38,749 nucleotides of DNA, from positions 1 through 38,749 of the forward strand of contig JAHFQC010000045.1 of assembly GCA_023259375.1 (NCBI GenBank), given 5' to 3'. Source of the DNA: Alphaproteobacteria bacterium (GTDB lineage: Bacteria > Pseudomonadota > Alphaproteobacteria > Micropepsales > Micropepsaceae). Positions 8,582 through 16,595 of this stretch are shown here, piece by piece; position 1 is the first letter of the stretch; the number at the start of each line of letters is the position of its first letter. The notes beneath the pieces were generated by a model. That model was not told the origin of the DNA, searched no databases, and saw nothing but the letters and a program-made list of their open reading frames with translations. The position numbers were made by a program, and so were the translations under genes.

Positions 8582-9279
8582 TGATGAGCGACGCACTGAT
8601 CGAGCTGAGAGACGTCAAAAAGCTCTACGGCGAAGGCGAAGCCATGGTCGCCGCCCTCGACGGCATCAATCTCACCATCAATGCGCACGAATTCGTCGCC
8701 GTGATGGGGCCGTCGGGCTCGGGAAAATCGACGGCGATGAACATCCTCGGCTGCCTCGATGCGCCGACCTCGGGCCACTACCACTTCATGGGCCAGGACG
8801 TCGGCACCTTGAGCCGCAACCAGCGCGCCCTCTTGCGCCGGTACTATATCGGCTTCGTGTTCCAGGGCTTCAATCTGTTGAAGCGCACGACGGCAATCGA
8901 AAATCTCGAACTGCCGCTGATCTATCGCGGCATGGGCCGCAAGGAACGTCACCGGCGTTCGGCTGCCGCATTGCAGCAAGTGGGCCTCGGCGATCGCGGC
9001 CATCATACCGCGGCGCAGCTCTCCGGCGGCCAGCAGCAACGCGTCGCCATCGCCCGCGCTCTGGTCAGCGAGCCCGCCGTGGTGTTCGCCGATGAGCCGA
9101 CCGGCAATCTCGATACCGCGATGAGCCACGAAATCATGACGCTATTGCGCCGTCTCAACGATGAACGCGGCATCACCATCGTGCTCGTCACCCACGAAGA
9201 AGACATCGCCGCCTACGCCAAGCGGCAGGTGCGCTTCCGCGACGGCAAAATCCACTCCGACAGCGGAGCAGCCGCATGA
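8581..9279 (+). CDS. MacB-like ABC transporter ATPase
   Basis: 232 aa, a stand-alone nucleotide-binding domain of the LolD/MacB branch. Walker A is GPSGSGKS (43-50), the signature is LSGGQQQR, Walker B is VVFADEPTGNLD, and the H-loop histidine lies in LVTHEED. It hydrolyses ATP at the inner face of the cytoplasmic membrane to power the following permease. In Escherichia coli MacB these two parts are fused; here they are separate genes joined by an ATGA overlap at 9276-9279. The system should export a small molecule or peptide together with the adaptor; the substrate is unknown. Confidence 0.9.
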   Translation: MMSDALIELRDVKKLYGEGEAMVAALDGINLTINAHEFVAVMGPSGSGKSTAMNILGCLDAPTSGHYHFMGQDVGTLSRNQRALLRRYYIGFVFQGFNLLKRTTAIENLELPLIYRGMGRKERHRRSAAALQQVGLGDRGHHTAAQLSGGQQQRVAIARALVSEPAVVFADEPTGNLDTAMSHEIMTLLRRLNDERGITIVLVTHEEDIAAYAKRQVRFRDGKIHSDSGAAA

Positions 9280-10481
9280 TCGGCAACGCCTTCCTCCTCG
9301 CCCTGCGCGAGATCCGCAACAACGTGATGCGCGCGGCGCTGACCACCCTCGGCATTGTCATCGGTGTCGGCGCGGTCATCGCCATGGTGACGCTCGGCAA
9401 CGGCGCCACCCAGTCGGTCACCAACACCGTTTCCTCGATCGGCAAGAATCTTCTGTTCATCACCCCGGGCCAGCGCCGCCAGGGCGGCGACTCCACCGAT
9501 GCGCCGGCGTTCCAGATCAGCGACGCCGACGCGTTGCGCCGCGAGGTCCTCAGCCTCAAGCACGTCGTGCCGGTCAATCAGACCAGCGTCGCCGCCGTGC
9601 TCGGCAATCGCAGCCACACCACCACCGTCAACGGCGGCTCAACCGAATGGTTCGAAGCCAGAAGCTGGAAGATCGTCTCCGGCCGCTCCTTCAACGAAGC
9701 CGAAGACCGCACCGGCAAGTCCGTCTGCGTGATTGGTGATACCATTAAGCGCGAATTGTTCGGCGGTCAGGATCCGGTCGGCCAGCGCATCCGCCTCGGC
9801 AAGATCACCTGCGACGTGGTCGGCCTGTTGCAGGCCAAAGGCCGCGACACCTTCGGCCAGGACCAGGACAATTACGTCATCATGCCGATCCGCACCGTGC
9901 AGCGGCGCCTGACCGGCAACAATTTCGCCTACTACATCATGGTCGAGGTGCAGAACGAGGCCGGCATCCCCGAGGCCAAGAAGCAGATCGAACAGGTGAT
10001 GCGCATCCGGCGCCATCTCAATGCCGGCCAGGCGAACAATTTCGACGTCCAGGACCTGCGCGAGATCGGCAACATGCTGTCGTCGATCACCGGCGTGTTG
10101 ACAGCGTTCCTGGCGGCCATCGCGGCGGTCAGCCTTTTGGTCGGCGGCATCGGCATCATGAACATCATGCTGGTGTCGGTGACCGAGCGCACCCGCGAGA
10201 TCGGCATTCGCCTCGCCATCGGCGCCCGCGAACACGACGTGCTGCTGCAATTTTTGATTGAGGCCGTGGTGCTCTCGGCGCTCGGCGGCATTGTCGGCAT
10301 CGCGCTCGGCCTTTTGGGAGCGTGGGCGGGAACGGCCGCTCTGAAGCTGCCGTTTGTTTTCCAGCCCTCGATCGTGTTCATCGCCGTGCTGTTCTCGGCC
10401 GGCGTGGGCGTGGCATTCGGCTATTTCCCGGCCCGCCGGGCGGCGCGGATGGACCCGATCGAAGCCCTGCGGCACGAATAG
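9276..10481 (+). CDS. MacB-like ABC transporter permease (FtsX family)
   Basis: 401 aa. Transmembrane helix 1 (about 19-42, ALTTLGIVIGVGAVIAMVTL) is followed by a large periplasmic domain (MacB_PCD type, about 43-270) and three C-terminal helices, with the conserved GGIGIMNIMLVSVTERTREI segment between helices 2 and 3. It ends in FPARRAARMDPIEALRHE, a typical MacB/LolC-type tail. It forms the mechanotransmission transporter with the preceding ATPase and adaptor. No glycine-rich or other lineage-specific extension is seen. Confidence 0.9.
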   Translation: MIGNAFLLALREIRNNVMRAALTTLGIVIGVGAVIAMVTLGNGATQSVTNTVSSIGKNLLFITPGQRRQGGDSTDAPAFQISDADALRREVLSLKHVVPVNQTSVAAVLGNRSHTTTVNGGSTEWFEARSWKIVSGRSFNEAEDRTGKSVCVIGDTIKRELFGGQDPVGQRIRLGKITCDVVGLLQAKGRDTFGQDQDNYVIMPIRTVQRRLTGNNFAYYIMVEVQNEAGIPEAKKQIEQVMRIRRHLNAGQANNFDVQDLREIGNMLSSITGVLTAFLAAIAAVSLLVGGIGIMNIMLVSVTERTREIGIRLAIGAREHDVLLQFLIEAVVLSALGGIVGIALGLLGAWAGTAALKLPFVFQPSIVFIAVLFSAGVGVAFGYFPARRAARMDPIEALRHE

Positions 10482-10598
10482 CGTCGCGCTTGCGACGATT
10501 GACCGTTTACTGCCTCGGCGACGGGCATAGACAGCGCTGTCAGAGTGGTGTTCTGTAGATCCTACGCGCAGATTGCAACCGTACCGGGAGGAACATCC

Positions 10599-11576
10599 AT
10601 GTCCAACACCCCCAAGACCTGCCTGGTCGGCGACATCGGCGGAACCAATGTGCGGCTGGCGGTGGCCGATCTCTCCGGTCCCGTGATCAGCGAGCCCAAA
10701 AGCCTGCCGCGCACCGGACACCCGACCTTCGAGGGTGTGGTCGATCTCTATCTCAACGAAACCGGCGGCAAGATGCCGGACGCGATCGTCGTGGCTGTGG
10801 CTGGCCCGATCAAGGACGGCAAAGTCAAGCTGACCAACGGCCAATGGGTGCTCGACGAAGCGGTGCTACGCGGCAAGGGCTTCGGCTGTGCGCGTTTGAT
10901 CAATGACTACGCCGCGCTCGGCTATGCGGTCGAACATCTCAAGGGCGACGATCTTGCCACCATCGGCGGCGAGCATCCCGGCATTCCGGGCGAGACGGTT
11001 GGCGTTCTGGGCGCTGGTACCGGACTGGGCGTCGCTGCGCTGGTGCGCGATGCCTTTTCCAGCGCGGTGATGGTCACCGAAGGCGGCCACATCGCCTTTG
11101 CCCCGGTCGACGGCACCGAGTTCGAAATCCTGCGCGTGCTCTCGGAGCGCTATCCGCGCGTGTCGGTCGAGCGCGTGCTGTCCGGCCCCGGCCTCGTCAA
11201 CATCCACTGGGCCTTGCAGCGCATGGCGGGCGCGGTCGAACCGGTCGACCTGACGCCGGAAGAAATCACCACCGCCGCGGTCGCGCATACCGACCCCGTC
11301 TCGGTACGCGCCCTTGAAGTTTTCCTCGGTATCTACGGCCGTTTTGCCGGCGACATGGCGCTGGCGTTCGGTGCCCGCGGCGGCATCTATCTCGGCGGCG
11401 GCATCGCTCCGAAGCTGCTGACCCAGCTCAACAACGGCGTCTTCCGCCGCTGCTTCGAGGAAAAGGGCCGGTTCGACTCTTATGTCCAAATCGTGCCGAC
11501 CAAGGTGATCATTCATCCCTACGCCGCCCTGCTCGGCTCCGCCGAAGCCGCCATCCGCGCCTTCGTGAAGAAGTAG
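10599..11576 (+). CDS. glk: glucokinase
   Basis: 325 aa, the usual length for proteobacterial Glk (non-ROK type). The ATP phosphate-binding motif GDIGGTN (11-17), the catalytic Asp103 in LINDYAALG, the second phosphate motif GAGTGLG (138-144) and the sugar-binding EGGH (161-164) are all present. It phosphorylates glucose to glucose-6-phosphate in the cytoplasm. ATG 10599 is preferred over an in-frame upstream codon at 10545, because it has a GGGAGGA site and the protein begins in the normal place. It appears to be a single transcription unit; a small hairpin (AGGCG/CGCCT, 11575-11589) covers the stop codon. Confidence 0.93.
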   Translation: MSNTPKTCLVGDIGGTNVRLAVADLSGPVISEPKSLPRTGHPTFEGVVDLYLNETGGKMPDAIVVAVAGPIKDGKVKLTNGQWVLDEAVLRGKGFGCARLINDYAALGYAVEHLKGDDLATIGGEHPGIPGETVGVLGAGTGLGVAALVRDAFSSAVMVTEGGHIAFAPVDGTEFEILRVLSERYPRVSVERVLSGPGLVNIHWALQRMAGAVEPVDLTPEEITTAAVAHTDPVSVRALEVFLGIYGRFAGDMALAFGARGGIYLGGGIAPKLLTQLNNGVFRRCFEEKGRFDSYVQIVPTKVIIHPYAALLGSAEAAIRAFVKK

Positions 11577-11753
11577 GCGTTCTTCGCCTGTAAGCACTGC
11601 AAACGACAACGCCGGCGCGGTTTTCCGACGCCGAGCAACTTCGTGTGCTTTGAAGTTCGACAATTCAATCTCCAGCGGACGGAACTGGCGAGCCGGATGG
11701 CTCGTTGCGGTTTGGCCTGGAATAGTCGGGCAAGATCGGTATGGAGAAGGGTA

Positions 11754-12128
11754 ATGGCTTACCTAGACGTCAATCCACTGATGGGATCGCTTCGCACCCG
11801 CCCCGAAGAATTCAATTTCAGGGGCGATTGGCTTACGCATATGCCGAGCCGGCATAGTTTCAAGTTCGAGCCCTCGGGACGGGTGCAGATTCGCGCCGAA
11901 TGCAACTGCGCGTTCCTTGCGATTCATCCGCAGCAAGAGCGCCAGCTCGCTGATAGCTTCAGGGACTGGCACACCAATTACTGGCGTCCCCTGGAAATCA
12001 ACCGGGAATTCGCTTCGCATTTCCGCCCCCGTTCGGCGCTGCGGCGCTGGCTGATCGGGGCGACTGCGAAACTGAATGCCTGGCTGATGGGCGGCAGCAC
12101 CGACCACGTGCACGTTGCCGCCGAATGA
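11754..12128 (+). CDS. small hypothetical protein
   Basis: 124 aa, soluble, with a good AGAAGG ribosome site before ATG 11754. The sequence is a compact, mixed-composition domain: an N-terminal beta-like half (FNFRGDWLTHMPSRHSFKF, then RVQIRAECNC) and a helical C-terminal half rich in Arg and Trp (WHTNYWRPLEINREF, then ALRRWLIGATAKLNAWL). I do not recognise it. It lies immediately upstream of the ceramide synthase candidate on the same strand, 114 bases apart, so it could belong to the sphingolipid locus, but nothing in its sequence says so. Confidence 0.6.
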   Translation: MAYLDVNPLMGSLRTRPEEFNFRGDWLTHMPSRHSFKFEPSGRVQIRAECNCAFLAIHPQQERQLADSFRDWHTNYWRPLEINREFASHFRPRSALRRWLIGATAKLNAWLMGGSTDHVHVAAE

Positions 12129-12242
12129 GGCGGTCCACCACTCCCGCGGGACGCAGCGCGGGAGCGTGTGGAGCAACATCGTGATTGTATTTGCGTCACG
12201 TTTTTCCTAGAGAGGCGCGCCCCCATAATCGAGGTGCGAGCC

Positions 12243-13403
12243 ATGACGCCTGCGGCCGATCATTCCGTGACTGTGGTAGCGGTCGAAGACGCCAAAGAGT
12301 GGCGCGCCTTTCACCGCCTGCCCCACCGCCTCTATGCCAGCGACCCCAACTGGGTGCCGCCGCTTCTGATCGAGCGCCAGACCCACTTCCAGGCCAACCA
12401 CAACGCCTTCTTCAAGCACGCCAAGGCGAGCTTCTGGCTGGCGCTGAAAGACGGCGAGCCGGTCGGCCGCATGACGGCGCAGATCGACTTTCTCCACCTC
12501 GAACAGCACCACGACGCCACGGGGCATTTCGGCTTTCTCGAAGCGATCGATGACGCCGACGTGTTCGCGGCCCTGCTCCGCAAAGGCGAAGACTGGCTCA
12601 AGGGCGAAGGCATGCGCCGCGTGCTCGGCCCGGTCAGCTTCAACATGTGGGACGAGCCCGGCCTTCTGGTCGACGGCTTCGACACGCCGCCCAACGTGCT
12701 GATGGGCCATCATCTGCCGTACTATCAGAACCGCATCCGCGAACAGGGCTACACCCCCGCCCAGGACGTGCTGGCCTACGAGCGCTCGGCGCAAGCGCCC
12801 TTCAGCGACACGCTCGAAAAGATGATCGAGAAGGGCAAAACCAAGGGCACTTTCGCGCTGCGGCCGATCCGCATGGACAAAGCGAGCTTTCCCAAAGAGA
12901 TCGAACTGATCCGCGACATCATCAACGACGCCTGGGGCGACAACTGGGGCTTCGTGCCGATCACCTACGATGAGCTGGCCGAGATCGGCGCGCTGTTCAA
13001 GCTGGTGCTCAAGCCGGAAGCGCTGGTGATCGCCGAATACGACGGCCAGCCGGTCGGTGTCGCCATGATGCTTCCCAATATCAACGAGTTCACCAAAGAC
13101 CTGAACGGCAAGCTGTTCCCGTTCGGCATCTTCAAGCTGCTGTGGCGGCTGAAGACCAAGAACGTGAAATCGGGCCGCCTCGCGCTGATGGGTGTACGTC
13201 GGAAATACCGCACCACCGCGGTCGGCGCCGTGATCGCGCTCTTGATGATCAAGGCCTGCCAAAAGACCGACTACGTGGCGCTCGCCGAGACCGCCGAACT
13301 GTCGTGGATTCTCGACTCCAACGAGCCGATCAAGCGCATCCTGGAAGCGTTCGGCTGCCACGTGAACAAGCGCTATCGCATCTTCGAAAAAGCAATCGGC
13401 TGA
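12243..13403 (+). CDS. cerS: GNAT-family bacterial ceramide synthase candidate
   Basis: 386 aa. The protein resembles the GNAT-like family to which I assign the Caulobacter ceramide synthase: it opens with a HRLPHRLYASDPNWVPPL block and an AFFKHAKASFWLA strand, has the central GPVSFNMWDEPGLLVDGFD segment, and ends with a GNAT-like acyl-donor fold (LVIAEYDGQPVGVAMMLP). The expected reaction is N-acylation of sphinganine or 3-ketosphinganine by an acyl-CoA or acyl-ACP donor on the inner membrane. ATG 12243 with a GAGGTG site is preferred over an in-frame codon at 12168. It converges on serine palmitoyltransferase across a shared terminator, and this neighbourhood is the best support for the assignment. 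Family recognition is from memory, so ceramide synthase is probable, not certain. Confidence 0.75.
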   Translation: MTPAADHSVTVVAVEDAKEWRAFHRLPHRLYASDPNWVPPLLIERQTHFQANHNAFFKHAKASFWLALKDGEPVGRMTAQIDFLHLEQHHDATGHFGFLEAIDDADVFAALLRKGEDWLKGEGMRRVLGPVSFNMWDEPGLLVDGFDTPPNVLMGHHLPYYQNRIREQGYTPAQDVLAYERSAQAPFSDTLEKMIEKGKTKGTFALRPIRMDKASFPKEIELIRDIINDAWGDNWGFVPITYDELAEIGALFKLVLKPEALVIAEYDGQPVGVAMMLPNINEFTKDLNGKLFPFGIFKLLWRLKTKNVKSGRLALMGVRRKYRTTAVGAVIALLMIKACQKTDYVALAETAELSWILDSNEPIKRILEAFGCHVNKRYRIFEKAIG

Positions 13404-13430
13404 CCGATCCGGACCGTACACCCAAAACAA

Positions 13431-13456
13431 AAAGACCGGCCCTGCGGCCGGTCTTT
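13431..13456. terminator. bidirectional intrinsic terminator between cerS and spt
   Basis: A perfect 11-bp stem (AAAGACCGGCC at 13431-13441 with GGCCGGTCTTT at 13446-13456) encloses a CTGC loop, flanked by A-runs on the left and T-runs on the right. It lies in the 78-base gap between the convergent stop codons of the ceramide synthase candidate and serine palmitoyltransferase and should end transcription from both sides. Confidence 0.9.
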
Positions 13457-13481
13457 GTCTTTTACCGTCGGCTGACGCCGC

Positions 13482-14711
13482 TTAGGCCGGCACCGGCTCG
13501 GGCGGCACCGGGGCTTTCGCCAATCCGGCGGAGAACGCCTTGAGCATCTCGATCGTGCGGTCGATTTCCTCGAAGGTGTGGCGGGCGGAAATGAAGAAGC
13601 GGATGCGCGGCAGACCCTTCGGCACGCCCACCTGCACGATCGGCGGCGCATAGATGCCACGCTGCATCAGGTAGTCCGAGGCCGCCATGGTCGACTTCAT
13701 GTCGGGGAACATCACCGGCACGATGGCATAACCTTCCGCTGGTCCGGTCGACAGACCGGCTTCCTTGGCTTTCGTCAGGAAGCGATGCGCATTGGCCGTC
13801 AGCTTACCGACGCGGCCCGGCTCGTCCTTGATCACCTGCAATGCGGCGCCCGCAGCGGCGGCGATCACCGGCGGCAGGCCGACGCTGTAGACGAAGCCCG
13901 GCAACAGGTATTTCAGCCAGTCGAGAATGACCTTCTGGCCGCAGATAAACCCGCCGCAGGACACGAACGTCTTCGACAGCGTGCCGATGATGAGATCGAT
14001 GCGCTTGGGATCTTCGCCAAAATGCTCGCAGATGCCGCGGCCGGTCTTGCCGAGCACGCCGATGGAATGAGCTTCGTCGATCAGCAGCCACGCATTGAAT
14101 TCGTCCTTGAGCTTCAGGAGCTCAGGCAGGTTGGCGATGTCGCCATCCATCGAATAAAGGCTTTCCACCACGATCAGGCAGTTACGGTGCTCCGCGCGCT
14201 GCGTCTTGAGGACGTGGCGCAGATACTCCATGTCGTTGTGGCGGAACTCGACCGCATTGGCCTTGCACGCCGCCACGCCCGCCATGATCGAGTTGTGGCT
14301 CAATTCGTCGTAGAGAATGAGATCGCGCTTGCCGAGCAAGCTCGAAATCGTCGTCAGGTTGGTGAGATAGCCGCTGACCAGCGTCAGGGCGCTTTCCGAA
14401 CCGACAAATTCCGCAAGAGCATTTTCGAAGTCGGCGTGGATCAGGCGCTCGCCGCCGACAAGCCGCGAACCCAATGCACCGACGCCCACACGATCAAGCG
14501 CCGCATGGGCAGCATCCTTGATCGCAGTGTGATCGGAAATGCCGAGATAGTCATAGTTGGCGAAGCTCGTGAGCACGGTGCCATGGCTTCGAGCGTCCGC
14601 CTGCAGACGATCCAGCGGTGCGAAGAAGGGGTTTCCATTCTCCAGTACCGAACCGCCGACCAAGCGCGCCCGCCGGACGATGTAGCCCGCCAATGAGAAA
14701 TCAGATGCCAT
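13482..14711 (-). CDS. spt: serine palmitoyltransferase
   Basis: 409 aa, an alpha-oxoamine synthase. The PLP lysine is Lys247 in IIGTLSKTFVSCGG, the ring-stacking and Asp residues are in LLIDEAHSIGVLGKTGRG, and the SFANYDYLG block lies near residue 50. It condenses serine with an acyl thioester (probably acyl-ACP) to 3-ketosphinganine, the first step of sphingolipid synthesis. 2-Amino-3-ketobutyrate CoA ligase and KAPA or aminolevulinate synthases share the fold; the VSGYLTN wording and the nearby ceramide synthase and ACP genes favour Spt. ATG 14711 is chosen over a TTG at 14729, which lacks a ribosome site. It is the last gene of a minus-strand operon with a GT39-like protein, a membrane protein and an SDR. 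Confidence 0.88.
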   Translation of the reverse strand: MASDFSLAGYIVRRARLVGGSVLENGNPFFAPLDRLQADARSHGTVLTSFANYDYLGISDHTAIKDAAHAALDRVGVGALGSRLVGGERLIHADFENALAEFVGSESALTLVSGYLTNLTTISSLLGKRDLILYDELSHNSIMAGVAACKANAVEFRHNDMEYLRHVLKTQRAEHRNCLIVVESLYSMDGDIANLPELLKLKDEFNAWLLIDEAHSIGVLGKTGRGICEHFGEDPKRIDLIIGTLSKTFVSCGGFICGQKVILDWLKYLLPGFVYSVGLPPVIAAAAGAALQVIKDEPGRVGKLTANAHRFLTKAKEAGLSTGPAEGYAIVPVMFPDMKSTMAASDYLMQRGIYAPPIVQVGVPKGLPRIRFFISARHTFEEIDRTIEMLKAFSAGLAKAPVPPEPVPA

Positions 14712-14735
14712 TACGCGTCCCAACCCCAAGTTCGA

Positions 14736-16595
14736 TCAATATGATAACCCAAGGAAACGAAAGCAAGTCCTTGTGACGGCGCCGGTAAACGGCGCCCCAG
14801 CCCTGGTGTCAGTCCATCCCCGCAAGGGCCGGTATAGGGGGTTTGGCCACGTTGTGGCTGCCGATTTCGGGGCTGTGACAATTGGCGCAGCGGCCCGGTC
14901 AGGTACTTTTTCAAAGACATATACACTCTGTTTCAGGCTCTCATACGCATTAAGGTCAGGCACTTGCGGACCAGAATAGTCGGACCGATGCACCAGCCGG
15001 AACGGAAGCCCCCGGGCGAAGAGTGCCCCAAAAAACCCCCGCGCGTCCACGTCTCGTAATGCCACTTCCCGAACCTTTGGTACGCGCCGCCCTATCTCGG
15101 CAACTGGCCCTCGCGAGGCCAAATAGTCCTGTACCCAGAAGCCGGTAACCACGACAAAGCGCGGATTCCGGGCACCAATCGCGCCGTAGGGCTGCAAAAT
15201 CTCCGTCACCTCAGGTAACGGATTGCGGGCTTTGAGCGGCTTCGAACCGACTCGGCTGACCCTAGCGTTTGCCGGCAGTCGCGGCAAATACGCATTGAGC
15301 CCGTAAATTTCAACCCTGTCGCCGGGCCGAATATGACTCTCAAGCCAACTTTCTGCATCGTAGCGGGGATCGAGCCAGAACGCGGCATGAACCCCGATCA
15401 CGCCGTACGCAGCCCAAACTGCCACTGCAATCAGAGCGGCATGCCCCAGGCGATATCTGACCGACAACAACCATTCGGCGCCGAGCCCGATCAGCACAGC
15501 CACGAACACTGATTGCGGTAACACGAATCGGGTTTCGGTCCGCAGCGCGACGAAATTGAACGCGATCGTGAATGAAACCGCTGCCAGAACCGGCAACAGC
15601 CCCGCCGCCAGTTCGCCGCCGCGGCGACGCGCCACCACTACCAGACCGAGAACAATCAACGCAATCGCCACCACCGGATAGTAACGGGAGAAGTGCGCCA
15701 CCATATCGCTGGCAACCGCGATCCGGCCGGCAAGATTGGTTTGGTACTCGGCATAATCCTGGCTCGCCGAACCGGACAGCAGCGCGATGCGATCGGCGAA
15801 GCCGTGCGGGTTGATCAGCGCACCATCGATCGCCAGCACGGCCGCGAGTGCGATCGCGCCCCACAACACAAGCTGTTTCAGGATCGCCACCGCGTTGGCG
15901 CGAGCCCAGGCATCGGCGAGGAACCAGACAATCAAACCCGCCGGCAGCGCCAGCACAAACACGGCATAGGTCTGGTCCTTGGTCGCCACCGCCGCGGCCG
16001 CTGCCAGACACGCCCAGCGCACGGGCTTCAGATCGTGCTCGACCATCACCCGCATGAACAAAAACAGCGACAGCATCGCCCAGAACAGCGACGGGCCGTC
16101 GAGATTGGTGACCTGGCCGTAATAGGTGAGGCCGCCGTTCAGCGCCAAGACCGCCGCCGCCAGCCATCCGGCCCGTTTGCCGCCGAGCAGCGCGCCCATC
16201 TTCGCCGCAACCGCGATGGTCCCAAGCGAGAACGCCACCGACACCAGCCGCGCCACGACCGCGAAGTAGGTCATGTAAGGCACATGAATCATTTCGGCGA
16301 TGACGGCCTTCGGCGCGAACGACGGCGCGTTCAGCAACGCCGCAACGATCCCGGGCAGCGACAGCACCGTCAGGATGAACATGTGAAACGGCGGATAGGT
16401 GAAATGATGGCCCGGCGTATAGGTCTCGATCATCCCGACGAGAAAATTGCGCGGGGCGACGCCGTCGTCGTCCCAGCCGTCGGACGCCGGCAAGCCCCAC
16501 CAGATCGCGGCCGTGCGGGCGAGCGCGGCGAACACCAGAATCCAGAACAATGGCGAGACGCGCCAGCGCCGCCACAGCGAAGCCGCTGCGCTCAT
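14736..16595 (-). CDS. GT39/ArnT-like integral-membrane glycosyltransferase
   Basis: 619 aa, about 10-12 transmembrane segments followed by a soluble C-terminal part (about 440-619). The first periplasmic loop holds the acidic cluster SDGWDDDGVAPRN (about 38-50), the place of the catalytic Asp in GT-C enzymes of the PMT/ArnT type, and the second loop carries a TYPPFHMFIL stretch. Enzymes of this class move a sugar from a polyprenyl-phosphate carrier to a lipid or protein on the periplasmic side. The ATG overlaps the stop of the upstream membrane-protein gene (ATGA), and the stop lies 24 bases before spt, so it is part of the Spt operon. A role in glycosylating a sphingolipid is inference. The last 40 residues are poorly conserved-looking and may be a variable tail. 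Confidence 0.8.
   Translation of the reverse strand: MSAAASLWRRWRVSPLFWILVFAALARTAAIWWGLPASDGWDDDGVAPRNFLVGMIETYTPGHHFTYPPFHMFILTVLSLPGIVAALLNAPSFAPKAVIAEMIHVPYMTYFAVVARLVSVAFSLGTIAVAAKMGALLGGKRAGWLAAAVLALNGGLTYYGQVTNLDGPSLFWAMLSLFLFMRVMVEHDLKPVRWACLAAAAAVATKDQTYAVFVLALPAGLIVWFLADAWARANAVAILKQLVLWGAIALAAVLAIDGALINPHGFADRIALLSGSASQDYAEYQTNLAGRIAVASDMVAHFSRYYPVVAIALIVLGLVVVARRRGGELAAGLLPVLAAVSFTIAFNFVALRTETRFVLPQSVFVAVLIGLGAEWLLSVRYRLGHAALIAVAVWAAYGVIGVHAAFWLDPRYDAESWLESHIRPGDRVEIYGLNAYLPRLPANARVSRVGSKPLKARNPLPEVTEILQPYGAIGARNPRFVVVTGFWVQDYLASRGPVAEIGRRVPKVREVALRDVDARGFFGALFARGLPFRLVHRSDYSGPQVPDLNAYESLKQSVYVFEKVPDRAAAPIVTAPKSAATTWPNPLYRPLRGWTDTRAGAPFTGAVTRTCFRFLGLSY

Noticed and set aside
9639-10844. 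Minus-strand frame of 401 codons across the permease and glucokinase genes
   Set aside because: Antisense to two well-supported proteins; composition dominated by Asp, His and Ala.
11613-11633. Short dyad CGGCG/CGCCG around a CGGTTTTCCGA loop after glucokinase
   Set aside because: Only five pairs with an 11-base loop and no T-run; too weak to call a terminator or repeat.
12207-13430. Minus-strand frame of 407 codons antisense to the ceramide synthase candidate
   Set aside because: The plus strand has a good ribosome site, ends before a real terminator and encodes a recognisable family.
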